From: Verrucomicrobiota bacterium
GTDB lineage: Bacteria > Verrucomicrobiota > Verrucomicrobiia > Palsa-1439
Direction of reading: 5' to 3'
NCBI GenBank assembly: GCA_003164675.1
Contig: PLTX01000014.1
Location: 1-33,287 of the forward strand
Length of the DNA stretch: 33,287 nt
The notes beneath the pieces were generated by a model, which saw only the letters and a program-made list of their open reading frames with translations, was not told the origin of the DNA and did not search any database. Below, one piece after another: positions 18,821-27,441 of this stretch (its first letter is position 1; each line of letters opens with the position of its first letter). Position numbers and translations under genes: made by a program.

Positions 18821-19750
18821 GTGGACAACATTGCGCATGGGTTGACGGGGGTGTTGATCGGATACTGCGGGTTTCGGCAGCGCGGGGGGAGTGAATCAGG
18901 CCGCGCGGCGCTGTGGACGTGCGTCGCGGCAGCGGAATTTCCCGACATCGATATTCTGACGGCGTTCTTCGGACGCGACACCTATTTTCGCTGGCATCGG
19001 AGTTTCACGCATTCGGCGATCCTGTTGCCGGTGTGGGCGGCTCTGCTGGCGTGGGTGTTTTGGATGATCTGGGACCGGAAGAATTTCCGATTGTTATGGT
19101 GGGCGGCGGTGGCGGGGTTGGCGTCGCATTTGTTGATGGATTGGCTGACGAACTACGGGACCGAATTGCTCTGGCCGTTGAGCGACGCGCGGTTGGCGCT
19201 GAACTGGGTGTTTATCGTGGACGTGTACGTGTGGGCCATGCTGCTGATCGGAACGGTGGTGGCGGTGTGGACGCAGCGCGTGTGGGTGGCGAGAGGGGCG
19301 TTGGGAGTGGTCGGCGTGTACTTCCTGTTTTGCGGCGCGTCGCGGGCGTACGCGCTGCGCGCGTATGAGGCCAGAGGGGTGACGGGAAGAACCGATGCGT
19401 TTCCCCTGCCAATGGACCCGCTGCATTGGACGATCGTGCGTGATGACGGCGTGGCGGACCATTGGGTGGACGGCTCGCGCGACGAAACGTTCGTGCCGTT
19501 TCACGACGACAAACTGTTGCCGAAAGCGGAGGCGACCGAGGCGGTGAAGTTGTTTCGGTGGTTTGCGGTGTTTCCGCTCGTGGAGAAAATCGAGGAGAAT
19601 GGTCACACGGTATTGCGCTATCGCGATCTACGGTTTCGGTCACCGATGCCGCGGGGCGCGGTGGGAGAGGGGATGTTCGTCATTGCGAAAGTGGTGTTTG
19701 ACGATCAGGGAAACATCCTGTGGGCCGGGTTGACGAATGGAAGGGATTGA
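18821..19750 (+). CDS. YdjM/DUF457-family membrane-bound putative metal-dependent hydrolase
   Basis: A 309-residue protein whose N-terminal 120 residues carry all motifs of the family: DNIAHGLTG (His6), PDID (41-44), HRSFTHS (59-65) and HLLMDWLTNYGT (103-114). The histidines and aspartates would bind metal at the membrane surface. Four to five hydrophobic segments follow between about 66 and 190, and a soluble C-terminal domain of about 110 residues is longer than in E. coli YdjM. Substrates of the family are not established. The start is GTG at 18821, directly giving the conserved MDNIAHG; no strong ribosome binding site is visible. It stands alone, with repeat-rich DNA upstream and 98 bases before the next gene. 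Confidence 0.9.
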   Translation: MDNIAHGLTGVLIGYCGFRQRGGSESGRAALWTCVAAAEFPDIDILTAFFGRDTYFRWHRSFTHSAILLPVWAALLAWVFWMIWDRKNFRLLWWAAVAGLASHLLMDWLTNYGTELLWPLSDARLALNWVFIVDVYVWAMLLIGTVVAVWTQRVWVARGALGVVGVYFLFCGASRAYALRAYEARGVTGRTDAFPLPMDPLHWTIVRDDGVADHWVDGSRDETFVPFHDDKLLPKAEATEAVKLFRWFAVFPLVEKIEENGHTVLRYRDLRFRSPMPRGAVGEGMFVIAKVVFDDQGNILWAGLTNGRD

Positions 19751-19848
19751 TGGGATCCGGCTTGGACGCTCCGTTCATCAAATGTGATTGACGAAGTCTG
19801 GGACGGAAAGGATGATGAATTAGCTACTTGGTATGGAGAAGCCTCTGG

Positions 19849-20940
19849 ATGGCCGCGAATTCTAGCAAACGAAAGATTCTGGTGACGGGATCGAACGGGC
19901 TGATCGGCTCGGAGGTCTGCCTGTACTTCGCGACGCGAGGGTTTGAAGTATCCGGTATCGACAACAATCAACGGGCGGTTTTCTTTGGCCCGCAAGGGGA
20001 CACGCGTTGGAACCAAAGCCGCCTCCAAGGAGCGATCGGCAATTTCCGTCATTACGAAGTGGATGTGCGGGACCGGGCTCGCATCGAACAGACAGTGCAG
20101 GATGTTTCTCCCCAGTTGATCGTGCACGCGGCCGCGCAACCGTCACATGATCTGGCCGCTTCCATGCCGTTCGAGGATTTCGACACCAATGCCGTCGGCA
20201 CGTTGAACATGCTGGAGGCCGCGCGCCGGCACTGTCCGGAATCGCCGTTCGCCTATCTATCGACCAACAAGGTTTACGGGGACGGTCCCAACACGATTCG
20301 CCTGAAGGAACTTGACACGCGTTGGGAGTACGATGACCCCCGGTTCGCGCACGGGATTCCCGAGTCATTCGGTGTGGATCAGGTATTGCACTCGCTGTTT
20401 GGGGCTTCGAAACTGGCGGCGGATACACTGGTGCAGGAATACGGACGGTACTTTCGGATGCCAACCTGCTGTTTGCGAGGGGGTTGCCTGACCGGGCCCA
20501 ATCATTCCGGAGTGGAACTGCACGGGTTTCTCAGCTATCTGGTCAAGTGCAACTTCGAGGGCAAACCGTACAAGGTATACGGCTACAAGGGCAAACAGGT
20601 GCGTGATAACATTCACTCGGAAGACGTGGCCGCGTTCATCTACGAGTTCTATTCCCGGCCGCGTTATGCCGAGGTCTACAACATTGGCGGCGGTGGTGGG
20701 AACTCGTGCTCGATTCTCGAAGCGTTTGCGATGGTGGAGCAACTGAGCGGACGAAAACAGATTTACGAATACGTCGATCGGAATCGTATTGGAGACCACA
20801 TCTGCTATTACAGTGACCTGCGCAAGATGAAGGAACATTATCCATCATGGTCGATTACCAAAACCCTGCCGCAGATATTCGAGGAGATCGCGGCCTCCTG
20901 GAGTCAACGGTTGGTTGGCGGCACTGCGAAACACCGCTAG
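19849..20940 (+). CDS. NAD-dependent sugar epimerase, CDP-paratose/tyvelose 2-epimerase-like
   Basis: A 363-residue extended short-chain dehydrogenase. It has a Rossmann GxxGxxG (GSNGLIG, 14-20), DVRD near 72-75, HAAAQPSHD (93-101), STNKVYGD (138-145), and the long conserved tracts [41 protein letters not shown] and YNIGGG. These match the TyvE-like family that epimerises nucleotide-linked sugars. The residue at the usual catalytic Tyr of YxxxK is Phe184 (LFGASK, Lys188); I recall this being general in this subfamily. ATG 19849 is chosen over the upstream TTG 19828 because GGAG at 19835-19838 lies 10 bases before it. It is the first gene of a three-gene unit (28-base gap, then a 4-base overlap) and probably supplies a modified sugar nucleotide to the downstream glycosyltransferase. 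Confidence 0.9.
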   Translation: MAANSSKRKILVTGSNGLIGSEVCLYFATRGFEVSGIDNNQRAVFFGPQGDTRWNQSRLQGAIGNFRHYEVDVRDRARIEQTVQDVSPQLIVHAAAQPSHDLAASMPFEDFDTNAVGTLNMLEAARRHCPESPFAYLSTNKVYGDGPNTIRLKELDTRWEYDDPRFAHGIPESFGVDQVLHSLFGASKLAADTLVQEYGRYFRMPTCCLRGGCLTGPNHSGVELHGFLSYLVKCNFEGKPYKVYGYKGKQVRDNIHSEDVAAFIYEFYSRPRYAEVYNIGGGGGNSCSILEAFAMVEQLSGRKQIYEYVDRNRIGDHICYYSDLRKMKEHYPSWSITKTLPQIFEEIAASWSQRLVGGTAKHR

Positions 20941-20968
20941 CCCATGACGAGGACGGCACCGGGAGACC

Positions 20969-22039
20969 ATGAAGATACTGATCACTGGGATTTGCGGTTT
21001 TGCCGGGAGCACGATTGCGGAGGAATTGGCCAAACGGTCATTGGGTTGCCAGTTGTTTGGGCTGGACAACCTGAGCCGGGCCGGGAGCGAGCTAAACCTG
21101 CCCCGCATGAAGAGATGCGGAGTGCGGTTTTTCCCCGGCGATGTCCGTAACGCCAGCGATCTGGAATCTCTGCCGACGGTCGATTGGGTCGTCGACACCG
21201 CGGCGAACCCGAGCGTGCTTGCCGGTATTACCGGGCAGGTGAGCAGCCGCCAGCTCATCGAGCACAATCTGCTCGGGACGATCAACGTGCTGGAACACTG
21301 CAAGCGTTCCGCCGGTGGGTTGGTGTTGCTCAGCACGAGCCGCGTGTATTCGATTGCGGCGCTGGCGAGCGCGCCGATGGACGTGGTGAAGGGCGGATTT
21401 GTGCCCCGGCAACACGACATCAAACTGCCGGGCTGGACCGACCGAGGGATCAATGAGGACTTTTCCACACAACCTCCGTTGTCGTTGTACGGCTGCTCCA
21501 AACTCGCATCGGAACTTCTGGCGCTGGAGTACGGAGCGGCGTTTGGGTTGCCCGTGTACATCAATCGTTGCGGGGTCCTGGCCGGGGCGGGTCAATTCGG
21601 GAAGCCGGACCAGGGTATTTTTTCATTCTGGATCCATTCTTACTGCCAGAAACGGCCGCTTACCTATATCGGTTTTGGAGGACACGGCCATCAAGTGCGC
21701 GACTGCCTGCACCCACGCGATCTGGCGCCGCTGTTGCACGATCAGATGCAGAGTTCGGGCAAACTGGCCGGGCAGATCATCAATTTGAGCGGAGGAATCG
21801 CCAGCGGGATGTCCCTGGCGCAATTGAGTCAATGGTGCCTTCAGCGGTTTGGTCCGCACTCTGTGGGAAGCGACAATGCCCAGAGGCCGTTCGACATTCC
21901 CTGGATCGTGTTGGATTCGTCTCGTGCGGAGCGGCTGTGGGGATGGCGCGTGGCGACGCCTGTGGGCCAGATTTTGGACGAGATCGCCGAGCACGCTGTG
22001 GCGCACCCCGAATGGCTGAACGTATCGAGCAACGCATGA
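20969..22039 (+). CDS. NAD-dependent epimerase/dehydratase (extended SDR)
   Basis: A 356-residue protein with Rossmann motif GICGFAG (7-13), DNLSRAG at the end of beta-2, GDVRN (57-61), STSRVYS (122-128) and an intact YxxxK catalytic pair, Tyr174/Lys178 (YGCSK). A C-terminal substrate domain follows, with GHGHQVRDCLHPRD and NLSGG. It resembles CDP-tyvelose epimerase-like and UDP-glucose 4-epimerase-like enzymes acting on nucleotide sugars; the exact substrate cannot be read from sequence. The start ATG 20969 has GGGAGA at 20961-20966. The stop overlaps the next start as ATGA. Unlike the preceding paralogue it keeps the catalytic tyrosine, so the two probably do different steps on a related sugar. 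Confidence 0.9.
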   Translation: MKILITGICGFAGSTIAEELAKRSLGCQLFGLDNLSRAGSELNLPRMKRCGVRFFPGDVRNASDLESLPTVDWVVDTAANPSVLAGITGQVSSRQLIEHNLLGTINVLEHCKRSAGGLVLLSTSRVYSIAALASAPMDVVKGGFVPRQHDIKLPGWTDRGINEDFSTQPPLSLYGCSKLASELLALEYGAAFGLPVYINRCGVLAGAGQFGKPDQGIFSFWIHSYCQKRPLTYIGFGGHGHQVRDCLHPRDLAPLLHDQMQSSGKLAGQIINLSGGIASGMSLAQLSQWCLQRFGPHSVGSDNAQRPFDIPWIVLDSSRAERLWGWRVATPVGQILDEIAEHAVAHPEWLNVSSNA

Positions 22040-22800
22040 CCGAGCCAACTCCAACGGCGCCGCCTTTGTCGTTGCTTTCCGTGGTGATTCCCGCACAGAA
22101 TGAAGAGGGTTGCATTTGCTCGACCGTGGAGCACCTGCACGTGGAGTTGCGCCTTCACGATGTGCCGCATCAGATCATCGTGGTGGATGACGGGAGCACC
22201 GACAAGACATGGCCGCTGCTGTTGGAACTTCAACGGCGAATTCCCACTCTGAACCCGATCCAAAACCCAGGCCTGAATGGGTTTGGCCGGGCCATTATTT
22301 GCGGACTGGACGCGATGCAAGGCGACGCGGTGGTGATCATGATGGCCGACGAGTCGGATGACTGTCGGGATGTCGTGCGGTATTGGGTGGAATTGAACAA
22401 GGGGTTCGATTGCGTGTTTGGCAGCCGGTTTATCAAGGGCGGCGGGGTGATCGACTATCCACGGCACAAACTTTTGCTGAACCGTCTGGCCAATCTCTTT
22501 CTGCGGGTCCTGTTTCGCATCCGGCTCAACGACACCACGAATGCGTTCAAAGCGTATCGCCAAGAGGTGATTGCCGGCTGTCGTCCACTGATCTCCCCGC
22601 ACTTCAACCTGACAGTGGAGCTTCCGTTGAAGGCGATCGTGCGTGGCTACATGTGGACCGTCATTCCGATCACCTGGCGCAATCGCCGTACGGGCAAAGC
22701 CAAGCTCAAGATCAAGGAGATGGGCAGTCGCTACCTTTTTGTGTGCCTGTACGTGTGGCTCGAAAAGTACTTCAGCCGCGGCGATTATCGGAAGCGCTGA
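22036..22800 (+). CDS. Glycosyltransferase family 2, dolichyl-phosphate mannose synthase-like
   Basis: A 254-residue GT-A enzyme. SVVIPAQNE (15-23) starts the fold, VVDDGSTD (49-56) binds the nucleotide sugar, and MMADESDD (102-109) is the DxD-like site. The second half has strongly conserved blocks: GSRFIKGGGVIDYP, LLFRIRLNDTTNAFKAYR-like residues, SPHFNLTVELPLK, KLKIKEMGSRY and a terminal WLEKYFSRGDYRKR. No long membrane helix is present, so it probably works at the inner face of the membrane, moving a sugar to a lipid phosphate carrier. ATG 22036 overlaps the upstream epimerase stop by four bases; the longer open frame from 21568 overlaps the epimerase and is not real. I recall this GT2 travelling with the two epimerases in many bacteria, so the trio is likely one functional unit. 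Confidence 0.9.
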   Translation: MTEPTPTAPPLSLLSVVIPAQNEEGCICSTVEHLHVELRLHDVPHQIIVVDDGSTDKTWPLLLELQRRIPTLNPIQNPGLNGFGRAIICGLDAMQGDAVVIMMADESDDCRDVVRYWVELNKGFDCVFGSRFIKGGGVIDYPRHKLLLNRLANLFLRVLFRIRLNDTTNAFKAYRQEVIAGCRPLISPHFNLTVELPLKAIVRGYMWTVIPITWRNRRTGKAKLKIKEMGSRYLFVCLYVWLEKYFSRGDYRKR

Positions 22801-22827
22801 GGCTCCGCCGTTGCCTTGGCAACCATC

Positions 22828-23187
22828 TTACGGGATCGCTTTGATCAAAAGATCATCGTTTTGGAAACGGACCGGCCAGTCTTTGGCGACCGCGGTCAGG
22901 CGACAGGCGTACGTCTCATGGTGTCTCGTCGCTTCGCCGGGGTTGACCTTCAGAACGGCGTGCAGCACCGAGGACTCACTGATCATCACCAGTTGGCTGT
23001 GACCAAACAGCTTCGGTCTTGCTAGGGTCTGGGGATTTCCCCAAAGCCCCTCTGCATTCCGGATCCAAGACCCTTGGCGGCCGGTTAGAATGAATTGATT
23101 TGCGCCGGAGCCGCCTCGATAGCAACTCGAGAAAAAGTTTGCTGTTGACTTTGCTGACGAATGATTGCAGAGTCGCACCGAACTCAC
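22828..23187 (-). pseudogene. Unrecognised minus-strand coding fragment
   Basis: The frame ends with TAA at 22828. Its last about 65 codons (up to about 23025) have protein-like codon use and a plausible sequence (HSQLVMISESSVLHAVLKVN..., WPVRFQNDDLLIKAIP at the end). The upstream part to 23187 looks less coding, and no promoter or ribosome binding site is evident. I do not recognise the family. It may be the 3' end of a lost gene in the 516-base gap between the epimerase unit and the membrane glycosyltransferase, or a small real gene. From 23188 to 23316 nothing was seen. Confidence 0.3.
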
Positions 23188-23316
23188 GCGACTTGTGCGT
23201 CAGGGTGAGCGGTTAAGCCCTCAGCGAAGCTGGCCACCAAGATCACTGTAGCCGACAAAATCAGAGGTCCTGTCAACTCGCGGAATGTCGGAGTGGAGCA
23301 ACTAGACAAACGATCC

Positions 23317-24954
23317 ATGAAAACCGGCCGTTTTTTCCTTGTCGTTCTTCTCATAGCCTGCGCGATATCAATCATCTCTATCTGGAAGATTTTCTTTGAG
23401 AAGTCGGAATACCGATTCCACTATAAAGGCGATGGCGATTCGGAGTTGAATGCGTACACGGCCGGCTTGAGTTTTGCGCGATATGGATTCGGGAGACTCT
23501 ATTTCTTGCCGGCCACAGCGCGATACGAGGAATCATTTGCCGCGCTTATGAAGCAGCGGCTTTACACCCATTATCCACCAGGATCTGATTTGGTGAGCGG
23601 CAGCCTCCAGAGGTTTGGGATACAGGGTTTTTATCAGCAAAAGGCGTGGATACTTTCTCTCAATCTAATTGCGATGGTACTGCTTGCGTGTGCCACTCGC
23701 CGCATGCTTGCTGATGAGCGGGCCGTGGCTCCCATGATTGTAACATCCGTGGCGGTCACTAGTGTCTGGTTTGTCTGGTGGGCTGGGAACCTTTACGAGC
23801 ACACTTATAATGACCTTGTCATGGCGCTCGGTGTCTGGGCTGTCGTCGCGCATAAGGAGCGGCTATATCTCCTAGCATGCTTTATGGCGATGTGCTTTTC
23901 CTTCGAAGTGATCCCATGGTTGAGCGTTGTCGGAGTGTTTATGGCCGCACAGAAGGTTATGGCGAAGGCGTGGAATACCAGACAGGCGCTGGTTTTTGTC
24001 GCGGCCATGATAGGAATGTTCTTCCTCTCGTTTGGGATCCACCTTCTCCAAAATGCTTGGTACTTCCATTCCCTTTCCGCGGCCATTGGTGATATGCGTG
24101 GGGCTTACCAGCTTCGCACGGGTGTCGCGGCTGCAGGCGAGTACTCCTACAGCGTCGCGAAGCACGTTGTGAAAGGCGCGTATGCGTTGTTGTGGTTCTA
24201 TGGCACCGCTGTGCTGATCCTAGCTGGCATCGGTTTGGGAGCAGCGATCAAGAGGCGGCTGTGGTTACCGGTCATCCTTTTGTGTGCTGGGTTTGCGTGG
24301 CCAATTGCCTTTCGTGAGCACAGCATGGTGCATGCACTCACTTGGCGGCACTTGGGCGTGGGTCTGTTTCTGCTGGCAACCATAGGTTTCTTGAACTGGT
24401 GGGGGCAAGCCGCATGGAAGAAATCCGTGGCGCTGCTATTGCTGTTCGTCGCGCTTTTCCGGATTCCCTTGGGCTGTGAGATCTCGAACAATCGTCTGTT
24501 TCTCGCTGCACTACGCGACGTCGTCGTCAGAACCGATTCGGCAACGATCGCCGAGCTCGTGTATTTCTTGAAGGACAATCCCGAACACCGTCGTGGCAAG
24601 ACGATCCTTATCGATGAGCTTGCTGCGCGCGCGCACGCGTTGCCGGATCAACCAGCGTACACCATCGTGAGGAATGGAAAACCGTTTACAGTGGTTCGGG
24701 ATGAGCAGGGTTTTTCGATTTGGTACCGCAACCTGCCCAAAGACAGAACCCCGGTATTCCACGATTCAGCGTTTGCGTATGTTGACGCTACCGGACCATG
24801 CAAAAAGGCGCCCGATGAACTGCAGTCGGTTGTTCTTCCGGCTGAATCGCAAGAAGGACTATCCAAAGCTGGCGCGCCGATCGAACTGCCAATCACCGGG
24901 AATCCTGATAAACGAGAGTATCAGTTGCTGCTGGCCGGTTTGCTGTTGCAGTAA
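23317..24954 (+). CDS. Polytopic membrane protein, GT-C-type glycosyltransferase-like
   Basis: A 545-residue protein with an N-terminal membrane anchor (about 4-24), an acidic first periplasmic loop containing KGDGDSELNAY (38-48) and YTHYPPG (83-89), then about eight to ten further membrane spans to about residue 400 and a soluble C-terminal domain. Aspartates in the first loop and the xxHYPPG element are typical of lipid-phosphate-sugar-dependent GT-C enzymes (ArnT/PMT-like or Wzy-like proteins), which move sugars on the periplasmic side. No standard GT family motif fixes the acceptor. ATG 23317 is chosen; an in-frame GTG at 23293 is possible but adds only eight polar residues, and neither start has a strong ribosome binding site. 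Codon use looks less GC3-biased than in the neighbouring genes, which may hint at transfer. Confidence 0.72.
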   Translation: MKTGRFFLVVLLIACAISIISIWKIFFEKSEYRFHYKGDGDSELNAYTAGLSFARYGFGRLYFLPATARYEESFAALMKQRLYTHYPPGSDLVSGSLQRFGIQGFYQQKAWILSLNLIAMVLLACATRRMLADERAVAPMIVTSVAVTSVWFVWWAGNLYEHTYNDLVMALGVWAVVAHKERLYLLACFMAMCFSFEVIPWLSVVGVFMAAQKVMAKAWNTRQALVFVAAMIGMFFLSFGIHLLQNAWYFHSLSAAIGDMRGAYQLRTGVAAAGEYSYSVAKHVVKGAYALLWFYGTAVLILAGIGLGAAIKRRLWLPVILLCAGFAWPIAFREHSMVHALTWRHLGVGLFLLATIGFLNWWGQAAWKKSVALLLLFVALFRIPLGCEISNNRLFLAALRDVVVRTDSATIAELVYFLKDNPEHRRGKTILIDELAARAHALPDQPAYTIVRNGKPFTVVRDEQGFSIWYRNLPKDRTPVFHDSAFAYVDATGPCKKAPDELQSVVLPAESQEGLSKAGAPIELPITGNPDKREYQLLLAGLLLQ

Positions 24955-25001
24955 AGGGGCAGAATAGAATATAGAGAGCATTTGGCGGTGATCCCAATGC
25001 C

Positions 25002-25034
25002 AACCTTCTTTTCGGGCCCCCTCCCGAAGGGGTT
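25002..25034. other. Weak hairpin between glycosyltransferase genes
   Basis: ttcggg (25011-25016) pairs with cccgaa (25023-25028) around a six-base loop, and an outer aacc/ggtt pairing (25002-25005, 25031-25034) may extend it across an internal bulge. No T-run follows, so it is not a convincing intrinsic terminator; it could be a weak attenuator or chance. Confidence 0.25.
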
Positions 25035-25072
25035 CTGTTAACAGGCTGACTGCGAGTTTGCCCGCACCCGAG

Positions 25073-26380
25073 ATGCCCATGACCTTCCGACAACGCATCA
25101 TGCTGGACCGGTTGGTGGCGGTTCCCATGGCGGTGGTGTGCAATGCATTCGTACGCGGGCTGGGTTTGATTCTCCGTCGCGATCACTCCATCATCCCAAC
25201 GGCGACTCATCAGATCGTCGTCTGCAAACTGGTGGGTATGGGGAGTATCTTGCAAGCGACGCCATTGTTGCGGGCTCTTAAGCAACGGTTTCCACAAGCC
25301 CGCCTGACGTTTGTGACGCTGAAGGGCAACCGCGACCTAGTCGATCGCTTTGAATCCGTGGATGAGGTTATGTGCTTAGACGATCACGGTATCCTGCCGA
25401 TGATCTCGACGACGCTAAGGACCATCAGTAGTCTCATGCGCCTGCGGGTTGATCAATACTTCGACCTTGAGATCTATTCGGGTTTTGCCTGTCTGCTCTC
25501 AGTCTTCAGCTTGGCCCGGAACCGGTTGGGGTTCTACAGACATTCGAATCGCTTCAAGCGGGGAATCTACACGCATTTGGTTTATTTCAACACAAGAATG
25601 CCGGTGCGGCGCATCTACCTACAGTTGGGCCGGATGGCTGGCGTGGCAGCCAGTGCCGCTGATCACCTGGGAGCAATCCGTATTGAGTCAGCAGAACGTC
25701 TGGAACTCCAAAAGACCCTTTCGACGCTGGGGCTGAAACCGGGTCAGCCGTACATCCTTGTCAATCCCAACGCATCCGATTTGTTGATCGAGCGACGTTG
25801 GCCTGAAGGACACATGGTGACAGCGCTGACGCGATTGGCCGAGTTGGGGCATGACGTGGTCATGATGGGAGCAGGATCGGAGGCCCCGTTCGTGCAAAGC
25901 GTTCGCGACCGTGTGCCCGAGCCGGCGCGAGAACGCGTGTTCAACAGCGCCGGGGTACTCTCGCTTGGCGAAGCGCTCGCGCTCATTGAAGGCGCAACCT
26001 GCGTACTGACGAACGATACCGGGCCGATGCACATGGCCTTCGCATTGGGACGGCCGACTGTTTGCCTTTTTGGTCCGGCAGACCCGATCCATTACGGCAT
26101 AGAGGGGCCGGGCGTCGTGACGCTTTACGCTCCGGTGCCATGTAGTCCGTGTATATACGAAGTGGACGAGCCGCCGTGTCATGGCAACAATGTGTGCATG
26201 CAACGGCTACCGCCGGAACTTGTGGTCCAGCAAGTCCTCGCCCTGTTGACGCCGAAAGAAGCGCTTTCAACAACGCTACAACCGGGGGCTATCGGCGGAA
26301 CGATTCGGCTGCCGCTGGTGTGGTACACTGACGCGGGAGAGCCGTTAGGAGTGGTAATCCGTAGCTCCAACAGAAAGTAA
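25073..26380 (+). CDS. Glycosyltransferase family 9 (ADP-heptose:LPS heptosyltransferase-like)
   Basis: A 435-residue protein. The N-terminal Rossmann half contains KLVGMGSILQATPLLRALK, the GT9 donor/acceptor start motif. The C-terminal half contains ILVNPNAS, WP-x-(6)-LTRLAELG, and the hallmark TNDTGPMHMAFALGRPTVCLFGP, followed by CSPC and PPCHGNNVCM, which are conserved in heptosyltransferase-like proteins. It would add heptose or a related sugar to a lipid-linked glycan at the cytoplasmic membrane face. About 55 C-terminal residues past the last recognised motif are less conserved. In-frame starts are TTG 25058, ATG 25073 and ATG 25079; 25073 is taken without a clear ribosome binding site. 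Its TAA overlaps the next ATG by one base (TAATG), so the methyltransferase is translationally coupled. Confidence 0.88.
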   Translation: MPMTFRQRIMLDRLVAVPMAVVCNAFVRGLGLILRRDHSIIPTATHQIVVCKLVGMGSILQATPLLRALKQRFPQARLTFVTLKGNRDLVDRFESVDEVMCLDDHGILPMISTTLRTISSLMRLRVDQYFDLEIYSGFACLLSVFSLARNRLGFYRHSNRFKRGIYTHLVYFNTRMPVRRIYLQLGRMAGVAASAADHLGAIRIESAERLELQKTLSTLGLKPGQPYILVNPNASDLLIERRWPEGHMVTALTRLAELGHDVVMMGAGSEAPFVQSVRDRVPEPARERVFNSAGVLSLGEALALIEGATCVLTNDTGPMHMAFALGRPTVCLFGPADPIHYGIEGPGVVTLYAPVPCSPCIYEVDEPPCHGNNVCMQRLPPELVVQQVLALLTPKEALSTTLQPGAIGGTIRLPLVWYTDAGEPLGVVIRSSNRK

Positions 26381-27309
26381 TGGTGATAACGCCCCGACCA
26401 TGCGAAGTCTGCGGTGGCGCCGAGTTCCGGCACCTCCTTAGAAGAGGTGAGCACGATTTCTGGCTTTGCCGGTCGTGCCGCCTGATCCGGATTGATCCGC
26501 AGCCGACGGATGAGACGCTGGCTGCAGTCTACAGCGGCAAGTACTTTCAGGCTTGGGGTGTGCACACGAACGCAGATCAGGTCTTGCAGCTCAAGAGGGA
26601 CACCTTCCGCAAATATATACTGAGGCCAGTGGGCTTGAAGAAGGGAGCGATTGTGCTGGACTGCGGCGCGGCGTTTGGCGCGCTCATGGATGTGGCGGCG
26701 GAGAGCGGGTTGGAACCTTATGGGATCGAACTGGTCGCAGAAGCTGCCAGCGAGATCGCCCGTCGCTTCGGCCCGGAGCGCGTCTTCTCAGGGCCGTTCG
26801 AGCGGGCGTCTTTTGCGGGCCTTGGTGGGAGAGCATTCGACTGCGTTTTCATGTGCGATTTCATCGAGCACGTGCGCGAGCCGTCAACGGTGCTCCAGAA
26901 GGCATGGAGCCTCCTCAAGCCCGGTGGTTGCCTCGCGATAACCACGCCCGATACGAACTCGCCTTCCTGCCGGATCATGGGAGCCGGTTGGCCGCACTAC
27001 AATGTCGAGCATTTATACTGTTTTAATAGGCGTAATCTGGCGACCCTGCTCATGCGTGCCGGTCTTACGATAGCCCACTCTGGCACTGCTCGCAAAGTGG
27101 TAACACTCGAGTATATCTGCCACCATCTTAATGCGCGACCACGTCCGCTCGTGACACCCGGGGTCAATCTGCTGGCGCGTTGCGTGGGCCGTCGCCTGCG
27201 CAACTGGCAGGCATCATTCGCGCTGGGGCAGATGCTCGTGGTTGCAGTCAAAGACGGGTGTTGCTCGCCCGCCATCACCAGCACAGACAAGACTCAGCCA
27301 CGAACGTGA
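26380..27309 (+). CDS. Class I SAM-dependent methyltransferase with N-terminal zinc-ribbon-like motif
   Basis: A 309-residue protein. Cys8-x2-Cys11 and Cys30-x2-Cys33 form a probable zinc-binding knuckle typical of sugar or glycan methyltransferases in polysaccharide clusters. The SAM site is VLDCGAAFG (92-100, in place of the usual DxGxGxG), with acidic Glu117 (GIEL). FIEHVREP and LKPGGCLAITTPD follow as motifs post-II and III, then PHYNVEHLYCFNRRNL. It probably methylates a sugar in the glycan or a sugar-nucleotide intermediate in the cytoplasm. It is coupled to the GT9 gene by a one-base overlap, and a damaged paralogue lies at 31500-32339. It converges with the GT4 gene; the 132-base gap between stops shows no clear terminator. 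Confidence 0.88.
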   Translation: MVITPRPCEVCGGAEFRHLLRRGEHDFWLCRSCRLIRIDPQPTDETLAAVYSGKYFQAWGVHTNADQVLQLKRDTFRKYILRPVGLKKGAIVLDCGAAFGALMDVAAESGLEPYGIELVAEAASEIARRFGPERVFSGPFERASFAGLGGRAFDCVFMCDFIEHVREPSTVLQKAWSLLKPGGCLAITTPDTNSPSCRIMGAGWPHYNVEHLYCFNRRNLATLLMRAGLTIAHSGTARKVVTLEYICHHLNARPRPLVTPGVNLLARCVGRRLRNWQASFALGQMLVVAVKDGCCSPAITSTDKTQPRT

Positions 27310-27441
27310 TTCGGGCGGCGCGCGATGAATGTCTACGCGTGTGCCCATAGCTGGATGCGCAATACTGCGTCGCGGCAGCTTGTTGCATCCGCGCGTTCCG
27401 AGGATACATCGATACGGCAAGCGCGGCAGAACAGGGCTTGT

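Noticed and set aside
21568..22035. Upstream extension of the GT2 frame overlapping the second epimerase
   Set aside because: The overlap region is a shadow of the epimerase gene. ATG 22036 with the ATGA overlap gives the normal GT2 N terminus.
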